Below, piece by piece: positions 1-6,827 of a DNA stretch of 7,416 bases. The position numbers and the translations under genes are program-made. Location: contig DATCJY010000016.1 in the NCBI GenBank assembly GCA_036562565.1, forward strand, positions 1 to 7,416, written 5' to 3'. The notes below the pieces were generated by a model. The model made no database searches, had not been told where the DNA came from, and saw nothing but the letters and a program-made list of their open reading frames with translations. Each line of letters begins with the position of its first letter. Position 1 is the stretch's first letter. The DNA is from DATCJY01 sp036562565. GTDB lineage: Bacteria; Bacteroidota; Bacteroidia; Flavobacteriales_D; Sanyastnellaceae.

Positions 1-375
1 GGTGACTTCGAGGGTTTAGCTAATGCCAATACCTCTTCTCCTGACTTTGACCCCTTCGAATACTTCCAAGGCTATGCTGTGTACTACATCTTAGCTGATG
101 ATGTATCCGGAAGTCATGAGGTTTTCGATTGGTTGGGTGCAGATAGCTCAGATGATTTTGATGACATGGCTTCATCTATGGTAATGGACTTCCAAAACTT
201 CGACTTGTATTTCGCTACCTCTGGTACGGTAACAGCAAGTGGTGGTCAAATGATGTTCTCAGGTGAATACTTGTCACTCATTGACCTGTTCGAATCATTC
301 CTTGATGATGGCGTTGATAATTCTAATATCGAGTACGACATCGTGTCCGGTTTCGGTAATATGGGATGTAATTAA
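1..375 (+). CDS. Unrecognised acidic protein, C-terminal part only (5' truncated by window)
   Basis: The frame is open from base 1 to the TAA at 373-375, so the start lies upstream and 124 residues are visible. A GTG at codon 27 (79) is just an internal valine. The fragment is strongly acidic and poor in basic residues (for example 'ADSSDDFDDMASS' and 'FLDDGVDNSN'), with alternating hydrophobic/polar stretches such as 'FDLYFATSGTVTASGGQMMFSGEYLSL' split around glycine turns, which suggests a beta-rich fold. It ends in '...GFGNMGCN' and shows no membrane segment and no recognisable type IX secretion C-terminal domain. Low basic content fits an exported or surface protein, but the signal peptide, if any, is outside the window. 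I do not recognise the family. A strong terminator lies 27 bp after the stop, so this is the last gene of its transcript. Confidence 0.75.
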   Translation, partial: GDFEGLANANTSSPDFDPFEYFQGYAVYYILADDVSGSHEVFDWLGADSSDDFDDMASSMVMDFQNFDLYFATSGTVTASGGQMMFSGEYLSLIDLFESFLDDGVDNSNIEYDIVSGFGNMGCN

Positions 376-401
376 TGACGTCCTCTGAATAAAGAACATA
401 C

Positions 402-435
402 AAATCCCCGGCCATGTGCCGGGGATTTTGTTTTT
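402..435 (+). terminator. Rho-independent terminator
   Basis: A perfect 11-bp stem, AAATCCCCGGC (402-412) paired with GCCGGGGATTT (418-428), encloses a 5-nt loop (CATGT) and is followed by the T-rich tract TGTTTTT to 435. It sits 27 bp downstream of the stop at 375 and upstream of the kinase gene, so it should end the transcript of the first gene and insulate the kinase. The reverse strand has no comparable T-run after the stem, so it is probably one-directional. Confidence 0.9.
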
Positions 436-453
436 CCATGAATTAATCTATAG

Positions 454-485
454 AGTTGGCTGAATATTTGCTACACTCGCCAACT
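454..485. promoter_or_regulatory. Inverted repeat with -7-like element upstream of kinase gene
   Basis: AGTTGGC (454-460) and GCCAACT (479-485) form a 7-bp inverted repeat with an 18-nt spacer. The spacer contains AATATTTG (463-470), one mismatch from the Bacteroidota -7 consensus TAnnTTTG. No good TTTG -33 element is seen at the usual distance upstream. The position, 23-54 bp before the GTG start of the kinase, is where its promoter should be because the terminator at 402-435 closes the preceding transcript. The repeat could be an operator or just an mRNA hairpin. This is an inference from position and partial consensus. Confidence 0.3.
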
Positions 486-507
486 GAAGCCGGAATATAT
501 TTTCATC

Positions 508-1953
508 GTGCAACTCACTCTTAAACTCAGAATCTATTTGTCCATGATGGTAATCATCCTGATTGCCTTCATAGTAACCTTTGCCATTTCTACAGCCAAT
601 TACAACGCGCAAAACGAACTCTACAATGAGCAACGCCTTTTCAAAAAAGAAGAGGCTGTAATCAACTCCATGAACTATTACATGATGCAGCATCAGGCTA
701 CTCTGCACCCTGATTCCGTTGCGGAGTTCTTCAGTGATAAAATATGCGAACTAAGTGATGTACATGATATGTTCATCGCTCTCTTTGACCTTAGAGGAAG
801 GTATATCATCTCTTCAAGCTTTGAGAAGATGGACTCTTTGCGCATTCCGGAGCAAATCAATTATTCCATTCTTAAACAACTTTCTACGGGCAATCAGCGG
901 GCTGTGATTGACCGCGACTTCCGCCACGAGAAATATGCCCTCGCCTATTGGTACTTCTATGACTCCAAAGGAAAACCCATTGGTATAACAAATGTTGTTT
1001 ATGAAAAATCGCTCGAAAAAAGAGAAGAACACGAAGACTTTCTAAAGAACCTGACGAAGAGTTATATCATTCTCTTCTTGATTGCCGCAGGATTGGCCTA
1101 TCTGCTATCGAGCTACATCATAAGAACATTGCAGACAGTAACCAAAAAGATGCGCGATGTGCATCTTGGTGCCACCAATGAACCCATTGAGTGGAATGGA
1201 AATGACGAAATCGGTCAGCTCGTGAATGAGTACAACAACATGATTAAAAAATTGGATGAGAGTGCGAGCAAGCTGGCTAAGACCGAGCGTGAATCAGCAT
1301 GGCGCGACATGGCACAACAAGTTGCTCATGAAATCAAGAATCCGCTTACGCCAATGAAATTGCGCACACAACAGCTGTTGCGCTCGTGGAAAGACCAACC
1401 CAATAACTTCGACCAAAAACTTGAACAATATGCTAAGAGCATGATTGAGCAAATTGATACCTTGGCCAATATCGCAAGCGAATTTTCAAGTTTTGCTAAA
1501 ATGCCCAAGGCGGTACTGCTTCCGGTAAATCTGGTTGAGCTTGTAGAAAGTGTCACCAATCTTTATCAGCAAGACAGCAAAGTGGAAGTTCGTCTGCGCA
1601 AATACAATATCCAGAACGAAGTTTTCATGTTGGATAAGGACCAGATCATCCGCGTGCTCAACAATATCATCACGAATGCAATCCAAGCCATTCCAAATGA
1701 CCGCAAAGGCATAATTGATATTGCTGCGAGAGGCTATAAACAAGGAATGATTATACGCATACAAGACAACGGAACCGGCATCAGTGCGGAGGTAAAACAA
1801 AAGCTTTTTGTGCCCAATTTCACAACCAAATCCACTGGTTCAGGACTTGGACTTACAATGGTCAAAAACATCATGTTGCAAAACAATGGCTCAGTGCGTT
1901 GTTTCAGCAACGAGAAACAAGGTAGTTCCTTCTTTTTGTTCTTTGATGCTTAG
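508..1953 (+). CDS. NtrY-like membrane sensor histidine kinase
   Basis: This 481-residue inner-membrane two-component kinase senses through a periplasmic domain and autophosphorylates a histidine. Order of parts: TM1 (~10-28), an extracytoplasmic sensor of ~155 residues (~29-185, possibly Cache-like), TM2 (~186-205), HAMP (~206-258), the H-box 'VAHEIKNPLTPMKL' with phospho-acceptor His274, the N-box 'LNNIITNAIQAI' with Asn390, the G1 box 'DNGTGI' from Asp420, the F-box region 'KLFVPNFTTK', and the G2 box 'GSGLGL' at 444-449. All catalytic boxes are intact. The 'WRDMAQQVAHEIKNPLTP' context is typical of NtrY-type kinases in Bacteroidota. The GTG at 508 is chosen because it leaves a basic segment (LKLR) before TM1; ATG 544 would start within TM1. 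No response regulator gene is adjacent, so its partner is encoded elsewhere. The transferase gene follows closely on the same strand. The ligand is unknown. Confidence 0.9.
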   Translation: MQLTLKLRIYLSMMVIILIAFIVTFAISTANYNAQNELYNEQRLFKKEEAVINSMNYYMMQHQATLHPDSVAEFFSDKICELSDVHDMFIALFDLRGRYIISSSFEKMDSLRIPEQINYSILKQLSTGNQRAVIDRDFRHEKYALAYWYFYDSKGKPIGITNVVYEKSLEKREEHEDFLKNLTKSYIILFLIAAGLAYLLSSYIIRTLQTVTKKMRDVHLGATNEPIEWNGNDEIGQLVNEYNNMIKKLDESASKLAKTERESAWRDMAQQVAHEIKNPLTPMKLRTQQLLRSWKDQPNNFDQKLEQYAKSMIEQIDTLANIASEFSSFAKMPKAVLLPVNLVELVESVTNLYQQDSKVEVRLRKYNIQNEVFMLDKDQIIRVLNNIITNAIQAIPNDRKGIIDIAARGYKQGMIIRIQDNGTGISAEVKQKLFVPNFTTKSTGSGLGLTMVKNIMLQNNGSVRCFSNEKQGSSFFLFFDA

Positions 1954-1986
1954 CTTCGCGGGCACGCATTTGTGTCCCATAAGCTT

Positions 1987-3357
1987 ATGATGTCTTTTTC
2001 GGAAATCAACGCATACACCAAAGAGAAGCTTAAAGATCCCAATCTTTATTCTGAACCTGAACATTCTTACCTTAAGATTTACCAGCACGCCTTCCGTTAC
2101 GCCCTCACTGAAAGATACCAACCTCTGAGGCACTATTTCTATTTACCTATATTCCTCCAATCCTTCATCTATCGCATCAAGGGTTTTCGAAAGAAAATTC
2201 AGCCCATTAAAATCAAAGACTATTTATTGTTGGACTATAACCGTGTGGTGAATGACAACGGACAATGGCATTACATCTACTACGATAAGATCATTCAACT
2301 CATCGGTGCAGAGAACGTATCGGTTTTGTCCACTACTCAAAAAACCTACATAAATCCGGACATTCCAAGCAGTGTTCTTCAACGCCCTTTGCCGGGTCTG
2401 GATGCAACCGAACTGAAGCTATTGAAGAGCATCAATCGCTCCATTCGCAAAGCACGAAAAAGCAATTTGTTATCACCTTGGGAGATGAAGCATTTGTGCA
2501 CTCAGATGCTATTGTTCTTCCATGACTTCAGACAATATTATCGGTTACTGAAAGATCAAGACATCAAGCATGTGATTCTTATTTGCCATTATCATCGCGA
2601 GGGATTGTTCGCAGCCATGAAGGAGCTCAATATAGAGCATACCGAACTGCAACATGGATTGATTGCAGCCAACGACCTCTATTATGTCTATGACAAGCAA
2701 TATGCTTCGGCCATTCCAAAAGCTTTGTTTCCCAAGCGCATTGTAGTCTATGGTCCATACTGGAAGCGCATACTCGAAAGAGGATGTGAGTTCAAGCCGG
2801 AACAAATATTCATAGGGGGAGATTATCTCTACCGCTTGCATCGACCTCAGCATGACGTGAATGCCAAGGAGAACATCATCCTATTGTGCGTGCAGAAAGA
2901 AATGAACCCAGATTACATCCGCTATGGCACCATCCTCGCTGCATTCATGAAAAACCATCCCGACTGGCGCGTGATTGTAAAGCTCCATCCATCACAAGAC
3001 AACAAAGAAGAATATGACCAACTCAAGCAATACGGCTATCAGATCTTGGACCGTGAGATACCGCTGGATGAGTTGCTCGCAAAGGCCAAAATCCAAATCA
3101 CGATATACTCCACTACGGTTTATGACGCATTGGGATTTGACGTGATGAATTTCTGTCTGCAGGATTTTGGTTTGATGCGCGATTATGCGAAGGACATGAT
3201 ATCAGAAGGTGCCGCGCTTCCACTCTACGAACATGAAGATCCCATTGCGAAGTATGAAGAAATCATGAAGAGCGATGATGGAATACGGTTCCTGCCCAGA
3301 GAAGACGTTTACGCACCATTTCAACCGGAAGTCTTTAAGAAAATCCTGAATCTCTGA
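1987..3357 (+). CDS. GT-B-like surface-polysaccharide transferase (polysialyltransferase / CDP-glycerol transferase / capsule-synthesis type)
   Basis: A 456-residue protein, probably cytoplasmic, with no signal peptide or clear membrane span. The C-terminal half carries landmarks of GT-B transferases acting on capsules, teichoic acids or sialylated glycans: 'ELQHGL' (His223), then 'VVYGPYWKRILERG' followed by 'QIFIGG' (the pattern in which a tethered acceptor enzyme reads 'GxYxxxxLxxxG...i.vvG'), then 'VIVKLHPSQ' (His334-Pro335) and 'IYSTTVYDALGF' (Ser375-Thr376-Thr377). HP and S/T-S/T motifs bind the nucleotide donor in sialyl- and polysialyltransferases and in CDP-glycerol glycerophosphotransferases. 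The N-terminal ~150 residues, rich in Tyr, Lys and Arg, are not recognised. Donor and acceptor cannot be told. ATG 1987 (or 1990) is preferred; GTG 1972 is an in-frame alternative adding five residues. It begins 33 bp after the kinase stop, so co-transcription is likely. Its stop is one base from the stop of the convergent barrel gene. Confidence 0.65.
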   Translation: MMSFSEINAYTKEKLKDPNLYSEPEHSYLKIYQHAFRYALTERYQPLRHYFYLPIFLQSFIYRIKGFRKKIQPIKIKDYLLLDYNRVVNDNGQWHYIYYDKIIQLIGAENVSVLSTTQKTYINPDIPSSVLQRPLPGLDATELKLLKSINRSIRKARKSNLLSPWEMKHLCTQMLLFFHDFRQYYRLLKDQDIKHVILICHYHREGLFAAMKELNIEHTELQHGLIAANDLYYVYDKQYASAIPKALFPKRIVVYGPYWKRILERGCEFKPEQIFIGGDYLYRLHRPQHDVNAKENIILLCVQKEMNPDYIRYGTILAAFMKNHPDWRVIVKLHPSQDNKEEYDQLKQYGYQILDREIPLDELLAKAKIQITIYSTTVYDALGFDVMNFCLQDFGLMRDYAKDMISEGAALPLYEHEDPIAKYEEIMKSDDGIRFLPREDVYAPFQPEVFKKILNL

Positions 3358-3358
3358 T

Positions 3359-4066
3359 TTAAAAAGAGAAAGCCAATCCTATTTGATAGCTATAGCGGTT
3401 AGCCTTGGATTCACGCAAGTCGAACGTGATGTTGTTGTCGTTTACTTCTATCGACTTTTGATCCACATAGGATACCTTACCGCTAGTGAGGTTTTCAAAT
3501 CGACCTTCCACAAAGATGTTTGGAGCAAGGCGAATGCGCAATCCCGCAGCCCATCCCACTCCTATGGTCATATCCTGATGGTTCTTCTGACTATTTCCTG
3601 CCTCACTATAACCTTCTTGATTGATGGTGATATCGTGAGTGGTTTTAAATACATCCACCCCAGCAATGAGCTCACCATAGGGCTGAAAAGCTCCATTGAG
3701 CGGACGCAAGCGCGCAAATGCCTGATATCGGTTGATGGAGCTTCGGATACGCATTTCACCTGATGCATAGATATCATCACCATCCTTATCAGTGTTTACG
3801 AAAACACTTACATCTTCATTTTGAGAACCCATGTTGTTCCAAGCATAGCCTCCACCAATCTCCAAAGGTGAACGCCACAGTGGAATGGACAAAGTACCAC
3901 CAATCCCGACAGGATATCCGTCATATGCTTCGGCAAAATCTCCTAAAGGTTGAAGAATCTGACCACCAAAGGCAAGGGAACCGGTTCTTTTGCGCTGTGC
4001 GTTGGCATCTCCCGGACTAAACAGGAGGCTGATAATTGCTATGGCTATGGGTAGAATTTGTTTCAT
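3359..4066 (-). CDS. Outer-membrane beta-barrel protein (OmpA/OmpW-like small porin-type barrel)
   Basis: A 235-residue precursor. ATG at 4066 is chosen because it opens a clean signal peptide: Met-Lys, a hydrophobic core 'ILPIAIAIISLLF', and the signal-peptidase I site 'ANA' just before Gln24. The frame stays open upstream to another ATG (4186), but that would bury the signal peptide 40 residues in. The mature part consists of alternating amphipathic strands with glycine and aromatic residues ('GSLAFGGQILQPLGDF', 'GIGGTLSIPL', 'YQAFARLRPLNGAFQPYGELIAGVDVF', 'VGWAAGLRIRLAPNIFVEGRFENL') and ends in 'YSYQIGLAFSF' with a terminal Phe, the C-terminal signature recognised by the BAM insertion machinery. 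This fits a ~8-strand barrel of the OMP_b-brl superfamily common in Bacteroidota. Specific function is unknown. It converges on the transferase gene and diverges from rmlD. Confidence 0.85.
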   Translation of the reverse strand: MKQILPIAIAIISLLFSPGDANAQRKRTGSLAFGGQILQPLGDFAEAYDGYPVGIGGTLSIPLWRSPLEIGGGYAWNNMGSQNEDVSVFVNTDKDGDDIYASGEMRIRSSINRYQAFARLRPLNGAFQPYGELIAGVDVFKTTHDITINQEGYSEAGNSQKNHQDMTIGVGWAAGLRIRLAPNIFVEGRFENLTSGKVSYVDQKSIEVNDNNITFDLRESKANRYSYQIGLAFSF

Positions 4067-4118
4067 GTCATTAAAGCATTGGTTCCAACCGGGTAAACCA
4101 ATGATTATGCCAACGCGG

Positions 4119-4126
4119 CAAAGATA
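4119..4126 (-). promoter_or_regulatory. Candidate -7 promoter element for the beta-barrel gene
   Basis: The minus strand reads TATCTTTG, an exact match to the Bacteroidota sigma consensus TAnnTTTG. It lies ~52 bp upstream of the barrel gene ATG, giving a plausible ~45-nt 5' leader. The -33 box is poor: a TTG lies 14 nt upstream (minus-strand TTG at 4143-4141), shorter than the usual ~19-nt spacing. Confidence 0.45.
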
Positions 4127-4131
4127 TTCCA

Positions 4132-4159
4132 CCACTCGTGCAATAATTGTCCACTCGTG
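4132..4159. repeat. 9-bp direct repeat CCACTCGTG x2 in divergent intergenic region
   Basis: CCACTCGTG occurs at 4132-4140 and again at 4151-4159, a 19-bp period (about two helical turns). The copies sit just upstream of the TATCTTTG element of the barrel gene and ahead of rmlD, a position suited to a regulator binding the same face of the helix. No regulator is known from the window; chance recurrence is possible. Confidence 0.4.
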
Positions 4160-4179
4160 TGTTAAATCCCTTAATTTCG
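4147..4179 (+). promoter_or_regulatory. rmlD: Weak candidate promoter for the rmlD operon
   Basis: TTG (4147-4149), 22 nt, then TAATTTCG (4172-4179), one mismatch from TAnnTTTG. It ends 12 bp before the rmlD start, giving a very short or nearly leaderless transcript. It overlaps the second copy of the direct repeat. No other match to the consensus is evident on this strand, and the operon must start here because the upstream gene is divergent. Confidence 0.25.
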
Positions 4180-4191
4180 GCTGCATTTTGA

Positions 4192-5082
4192 ATGATGAGC
4201 ACGCGAAAAATCATATTGGTTACAGGTTCTCAAGGCCAGCTGGGACAATCCTTTCAGGTCATTGCTGAGAACTACCCCGAATTTGAGTTTGTGTTCACGT
4301 CCAGAGAGGATTTGGACATTAGCAATAGAGAAAATTGCATTTCTCAAGTAGAAAAATACCAACCCACAGCCATTATCAATTGCGCTGCATACACTGATGT
4401 AGAAAAAGCAGAGGATGAACCAGAGTTGGCCCTTCTCTACAATGCTCATGCATTGCGCAACTTGAGCATAATTTGCCGTGAAAAAGACATCAAGCTGATC
4501 CACTTCTCCACCGACTATGTGTTCAATGGATTAAAAAAAACTCCTTATACCGAAGGAGATTATTGCAGTCCATTGAATAAGTATGGCGAATCAAAACGAG
4601 AAGGAGAAATCATTCTTGGTATTGACGGAGCTCCGCATTACACGCTGCGGGTATCCTGGCTCTATTCGCCATTTGGTCACAATTTTTACAAGACCATTCG
4701 CAAACGCGCACTTGAACAACCACTATTGCGCGTAGTGAATGATCAAGTTGCCTCCCCCACTTATGCAATTTTTCTTGCCGAGGATGTTATGAGCCTACTC
4801 CGCATCACATTGATTGAGGGCAAACAAATACCCTACGGCATTTACCATTATGAGCAAACAGGTGAAGCATCATGGTTTGATTTTGCTTCAAAAATTTTGG
4901 AGCTTCATGCTATCAAAACACCTATTGACAGCGTAAGCACGGAAGCTTTTCCGATGAAGGCCAATCGCCCATCATATTCCAAGCTGAGCGGTCATCTATT
5001 TTTTACAACAACGAATATTCAAGAAAGAACGTGGGAACAAGGTTTACAAGCCTGTGTTGAATTTGAACGTTCTCATCAATAA
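4192..5082 (+). CDS. rmlD: dTDP-4-dehydrorhamnose reductase (RmlD/RfbD)
   Basis: A 296-residue cytoplasmic short-chain dehydrogenase/reductase, the family's usual length (~280-300). It catalyses the last step of dTDP-L-rhamnose synthesis, NAD(P)H reduction of dTDP-6-deoxy-L-lyxo-4-hexulose. Visible motifs: the nucleotide-binding 'GSQGQLG' (12-18) after strand 'KIILVT', the catalytic 'FSTDYVFNG' with Thr107, and 'YGESK' with Tyr131 and Lys135, which complete the Thr-Tyr-Lys triad. The conserved family blocks 'RVSWLYSPFGHNFY' and 'VNDQVASPTYA' follow, and the C-terminal part fits the substrate-binding domain ('NRPSYSKLS'). ATG 4192 and 4195 are tandem starts; either is acceptable. It leads the operon with the mutase 11 bp downstream. 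rmlA, rmlB and rmlC are not in the window, so they lie elsewhere or further out. L-rhamnose is used in O-antigen, capsule or glycoprotein glycans. Confidence 0.95.
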   Translation: MMSTRKIILVTGSQGQLGQSFQVIAENYPEFEFVFTSREDLDISNRENCISQVEKYQPTAIINCAAYTDVEKAEDEPELALLYNAHALRNLSIICREKDIKLIHFSTDYVFNGLKKTPYTEGDYCSPLNKYGESKREGEIILGIDGAPHYTLRVSWLYSPFGHNFYKTIRKRALEQPLLRVVNDQVASPTYAIFLAEDVMSLLRITLIEGKQIPYGIYHYEQTGEASWFDFASKILELHAIKTPIDSVSTEAFPMKANRPSYSKLSGHLFFTTTNIQERTWEQGLQACVEFERSHQ

Positions 5083-5093
5083 AAGAATTATAC

Positions 5094-6827
5094 ATGGAAA
5101 GTACATTATTTTCTGAAGCATTAGCAAAGGCCAACAAATGGCTTACCTCATCTGTCGTGGATGATGACACCAAAGCGGAAATCGAACATCTTATCGATAA
5201 CGACACCAAAGCATTTGAAGAAGCCTTTTATAGCGACCTTGAATTCGGAACAGGCGGTTTGCGCGGGGTGATGGGCGTGGGCACCATGCGCATCAATGAA
5301 TACACAATTGGCATGGCAACACAAGGCCTTTCCAACTACATCCTCAAACAGGTAGGCATTTCAAATCCATCTGTTGCAATTGCATACGACTCGCGTAACA
5401 ATTCCAAATTCTTTGCTGAAACAGCTGCAGCGGTTCTTTCGGCTAACGGTATCAAGGTGTATATCTATGAAGACTTGCGCCCCACCCCGATGTTGTCTTT
5501 TGCTGTGCGCACACTGGGTTGCATCGCAGGCATTGTTATCACTGCATCACACAACCCAAAGGAATACAACGGTTATAAAGTATATTGGCAAGATGGTGCT
5601 CAAGTACTACCTCCTCATGATAAAGGCATCATTGCTGAAGTGCGCAACGTGCAACGCATTGATGATGTTAAGTTTGAGAAAAATGAAAAGCTCATTCAAC
5701 ACATCGACAAGAAGGTTGAAGACGAATACTTGAAGAATCTACTCTCCATCATTCATCATCGCCCTTCATCCGATAACGACATCAAGATAGTTTACACTTC
5801 ATTGCATGGCGCAGGTATTACCATGGTGCCACGTGCACTGCATGCTGTAGGTTTCAACGATGTGCATATTGTGGAAGCACAAGCCATAGCAGATGGTGAT
5901 TTCCCAACTGTTCAATCACCAAATCCAGAAGAGCGCGAAGCCTTAACCCAAGCCCTTGAACTTGGCGATAAGATTGGCGCTGATTTGATACTTGGAACTG
6001 ACCCCGATACCGACCGCGTAGGTGCTGCAGTGCGCAACAATGATGGAAAATTGGTATTGCTCAATGGCAACCAAGCTGCGTGTTTGATTGTGTATTATCA
6101 ATTGCTACAAGTAAAAAGCAAAGGCTTACTCGATGGAAAAAAATACATCGCGAAGACCATTGTCACAACGGAATTACTCACAGAGATTGCCAAAGGCTTT
6201 GGTGTGAAGCAATACGAAACACTTACCGGTTTCAAGTACATAGCCGGAGTTATTCGCGAGAAAGAAGGCAAGGAAACCTTTGTTGCCGGTGGTGAAGAAA
6301 GCTATGGTTATTCCGTTGGTGAATTTGTTCGCGATAAAGATGCGATTCTTTCTTCTGTTGTGCTGGCTGAGATTGCATCCTGGTGCAAGAGCAACAATTC
6401 ATCGCTTTGGAATTTGTTGATGGACATCTATGCACAATTCGGTTTGTATCACGAAGCATTGGTTTCCATCACGATGAAAGGGCTTGACGGTCTGCAACAA
6501 ATCAACAATATGATGGTGCGCTTGCGCAACAATCCGCCACAATCACTGGGAGGCTCACCTGTGATTGCATTGCACGATGTAAACGATGGAACCATCACCA
6601 ATGTGAAAACGGGCGAAAAGTCTACACTTGATTTGCCTAAGTCCAATGTGCTGCAGTTCTTGTTAGAAGATGGAAGTAAAGTATCTGCTCGTCCAAGTGG
6701 TACAGAGCCTAAAATCAAATTCTATTTCTCATTGAAAGCACCATTCAACGGTAAAGAACACTACGTGCAACAAGTGCAAGAGATGGAAGCCAAGATTGCC
6801 ACAATTCGCAAAGAACTCGGAGTGTGA
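5094..6827 (+). CDS. Phospho-sugar mutase (alpha-phosphoglucomutase / phosphomannomutase, PgcA-type)
   Basis: A 577-residue alpha-D-phosphohexomutase, the length of the PgcA-like class that is longer than ManB/AlgC. It interconverts hexose-6-phosphate and hexose-1-phosphate (glucose or mannose) through a phosphoserine. All four signature loops are intact: early 'EFGTGGLRGVMGVG', active-site 'TASHNPKEYNGYKVY' with Ser152, the metal-binding 'DPDTDR' (Asp303, Asp305, Asp307), sugar-binding 'GGEESYGY' (399-406), and phosphate-binding 'RPSGTEPKIKFY' (from Arg533). ATG 5094 starts 11 bp after rmlD. GlcP preference cannot be separated from ManP by eye, but the GEESYG loop and length favour glucose. 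Glc-1-P made here is the substrate of RmlA, so pairing with rmlD makes sense for dTDP-rhamnose supply. The last codons overlap the start of the next gene. Confidence 0.93.
   Translation: MESTLFSEALAKANKWLTSSVVDDDTKAEIEHLIDNDTKAFEEAFYSDLEFGTGGLRGVMGVGTMRINEYTIGMATQGLSNYILKQVGISNPSVAIAYDSRNNSKFFAETAAAVLSANGIKVYIYEDLRPTPMLSFAVRTLGCIAGIVITASHNPKEYNGYKVYWQDGAQVLPPHDKGIIAEVRNVQRIDDVKFEKNEKLIQHIDKKVEDEYLKNLLSIIHHRPSSDNDIKIVYTSLHGAGITMVPRALHAVGFNDVHIVEAQAIADGDFPTVQSPNPEEREALTQALELGDKIGADLILGTDPDTDRVGAAVRNNDGKLVLLNGNQAACLIVYYQLLQVKSKGLLDGKKYIAKTIVTTELLTEIAKGFGVKQYETLTGFKYIAGVIREKEGKETFVAGGEESYGYSVGEFVRDKDAILSSVVLAEIASWCKSNNSSLWNLLMDIYAQFGLYHEALVSITMKGLDGLQQINNMMVRLRNNPPQSLGGSPVIALHDVNDGTITNVKTGEKSTLDLPKSNVLQFLLEDGSKVSARPSGTEPKIKFYFSLKAPFNGKEHYVQQVQEMEAKIATIRKELGV

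Noticed and set aside
402..435. GC-rich hairpin as a riboswitch or REP-type element
   Set aside because: Perfect stem, short loop and trailing T tract right after a stop codon are fully explained by intrinsic termination.
448..708. Minus-strand frame overlapping the kinase start
   Set aside because: Shadow of the kinase coding strand; no recognisable protein features or start context.
1972..1986. GTG 1972 as start of the transferase
   Set aside because: Only adds five residues before tandem ATGs at 1987/1990; ATG preferred, though GTG cannot be excluded.
4067..4186. N-terminal 40-codon extension of the beta-barrel gene from ATG 4186
   Set aside because: It would place a canonical signal peptide 40 residues inside the protein, cover the TATCTTTG promoter element, and nearly abut the divergent rmlD start.
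3383..4268. Plus-strand open frames across the barrel gene (3383-3763, 3763-4020, 3990-4268)
   Set aside because: They are antisense to a gene with a clear signal peptide and barrel C-terminus, and their translations show no domain-like pattern.
5374..5733. Plus-strand 119-codon frame inside the mutase gene
   Set aside because: Out-of-frame with a mutase whose every catalytic loop is intact; composition is Thr/Arg/Cys-rich shadow translation.
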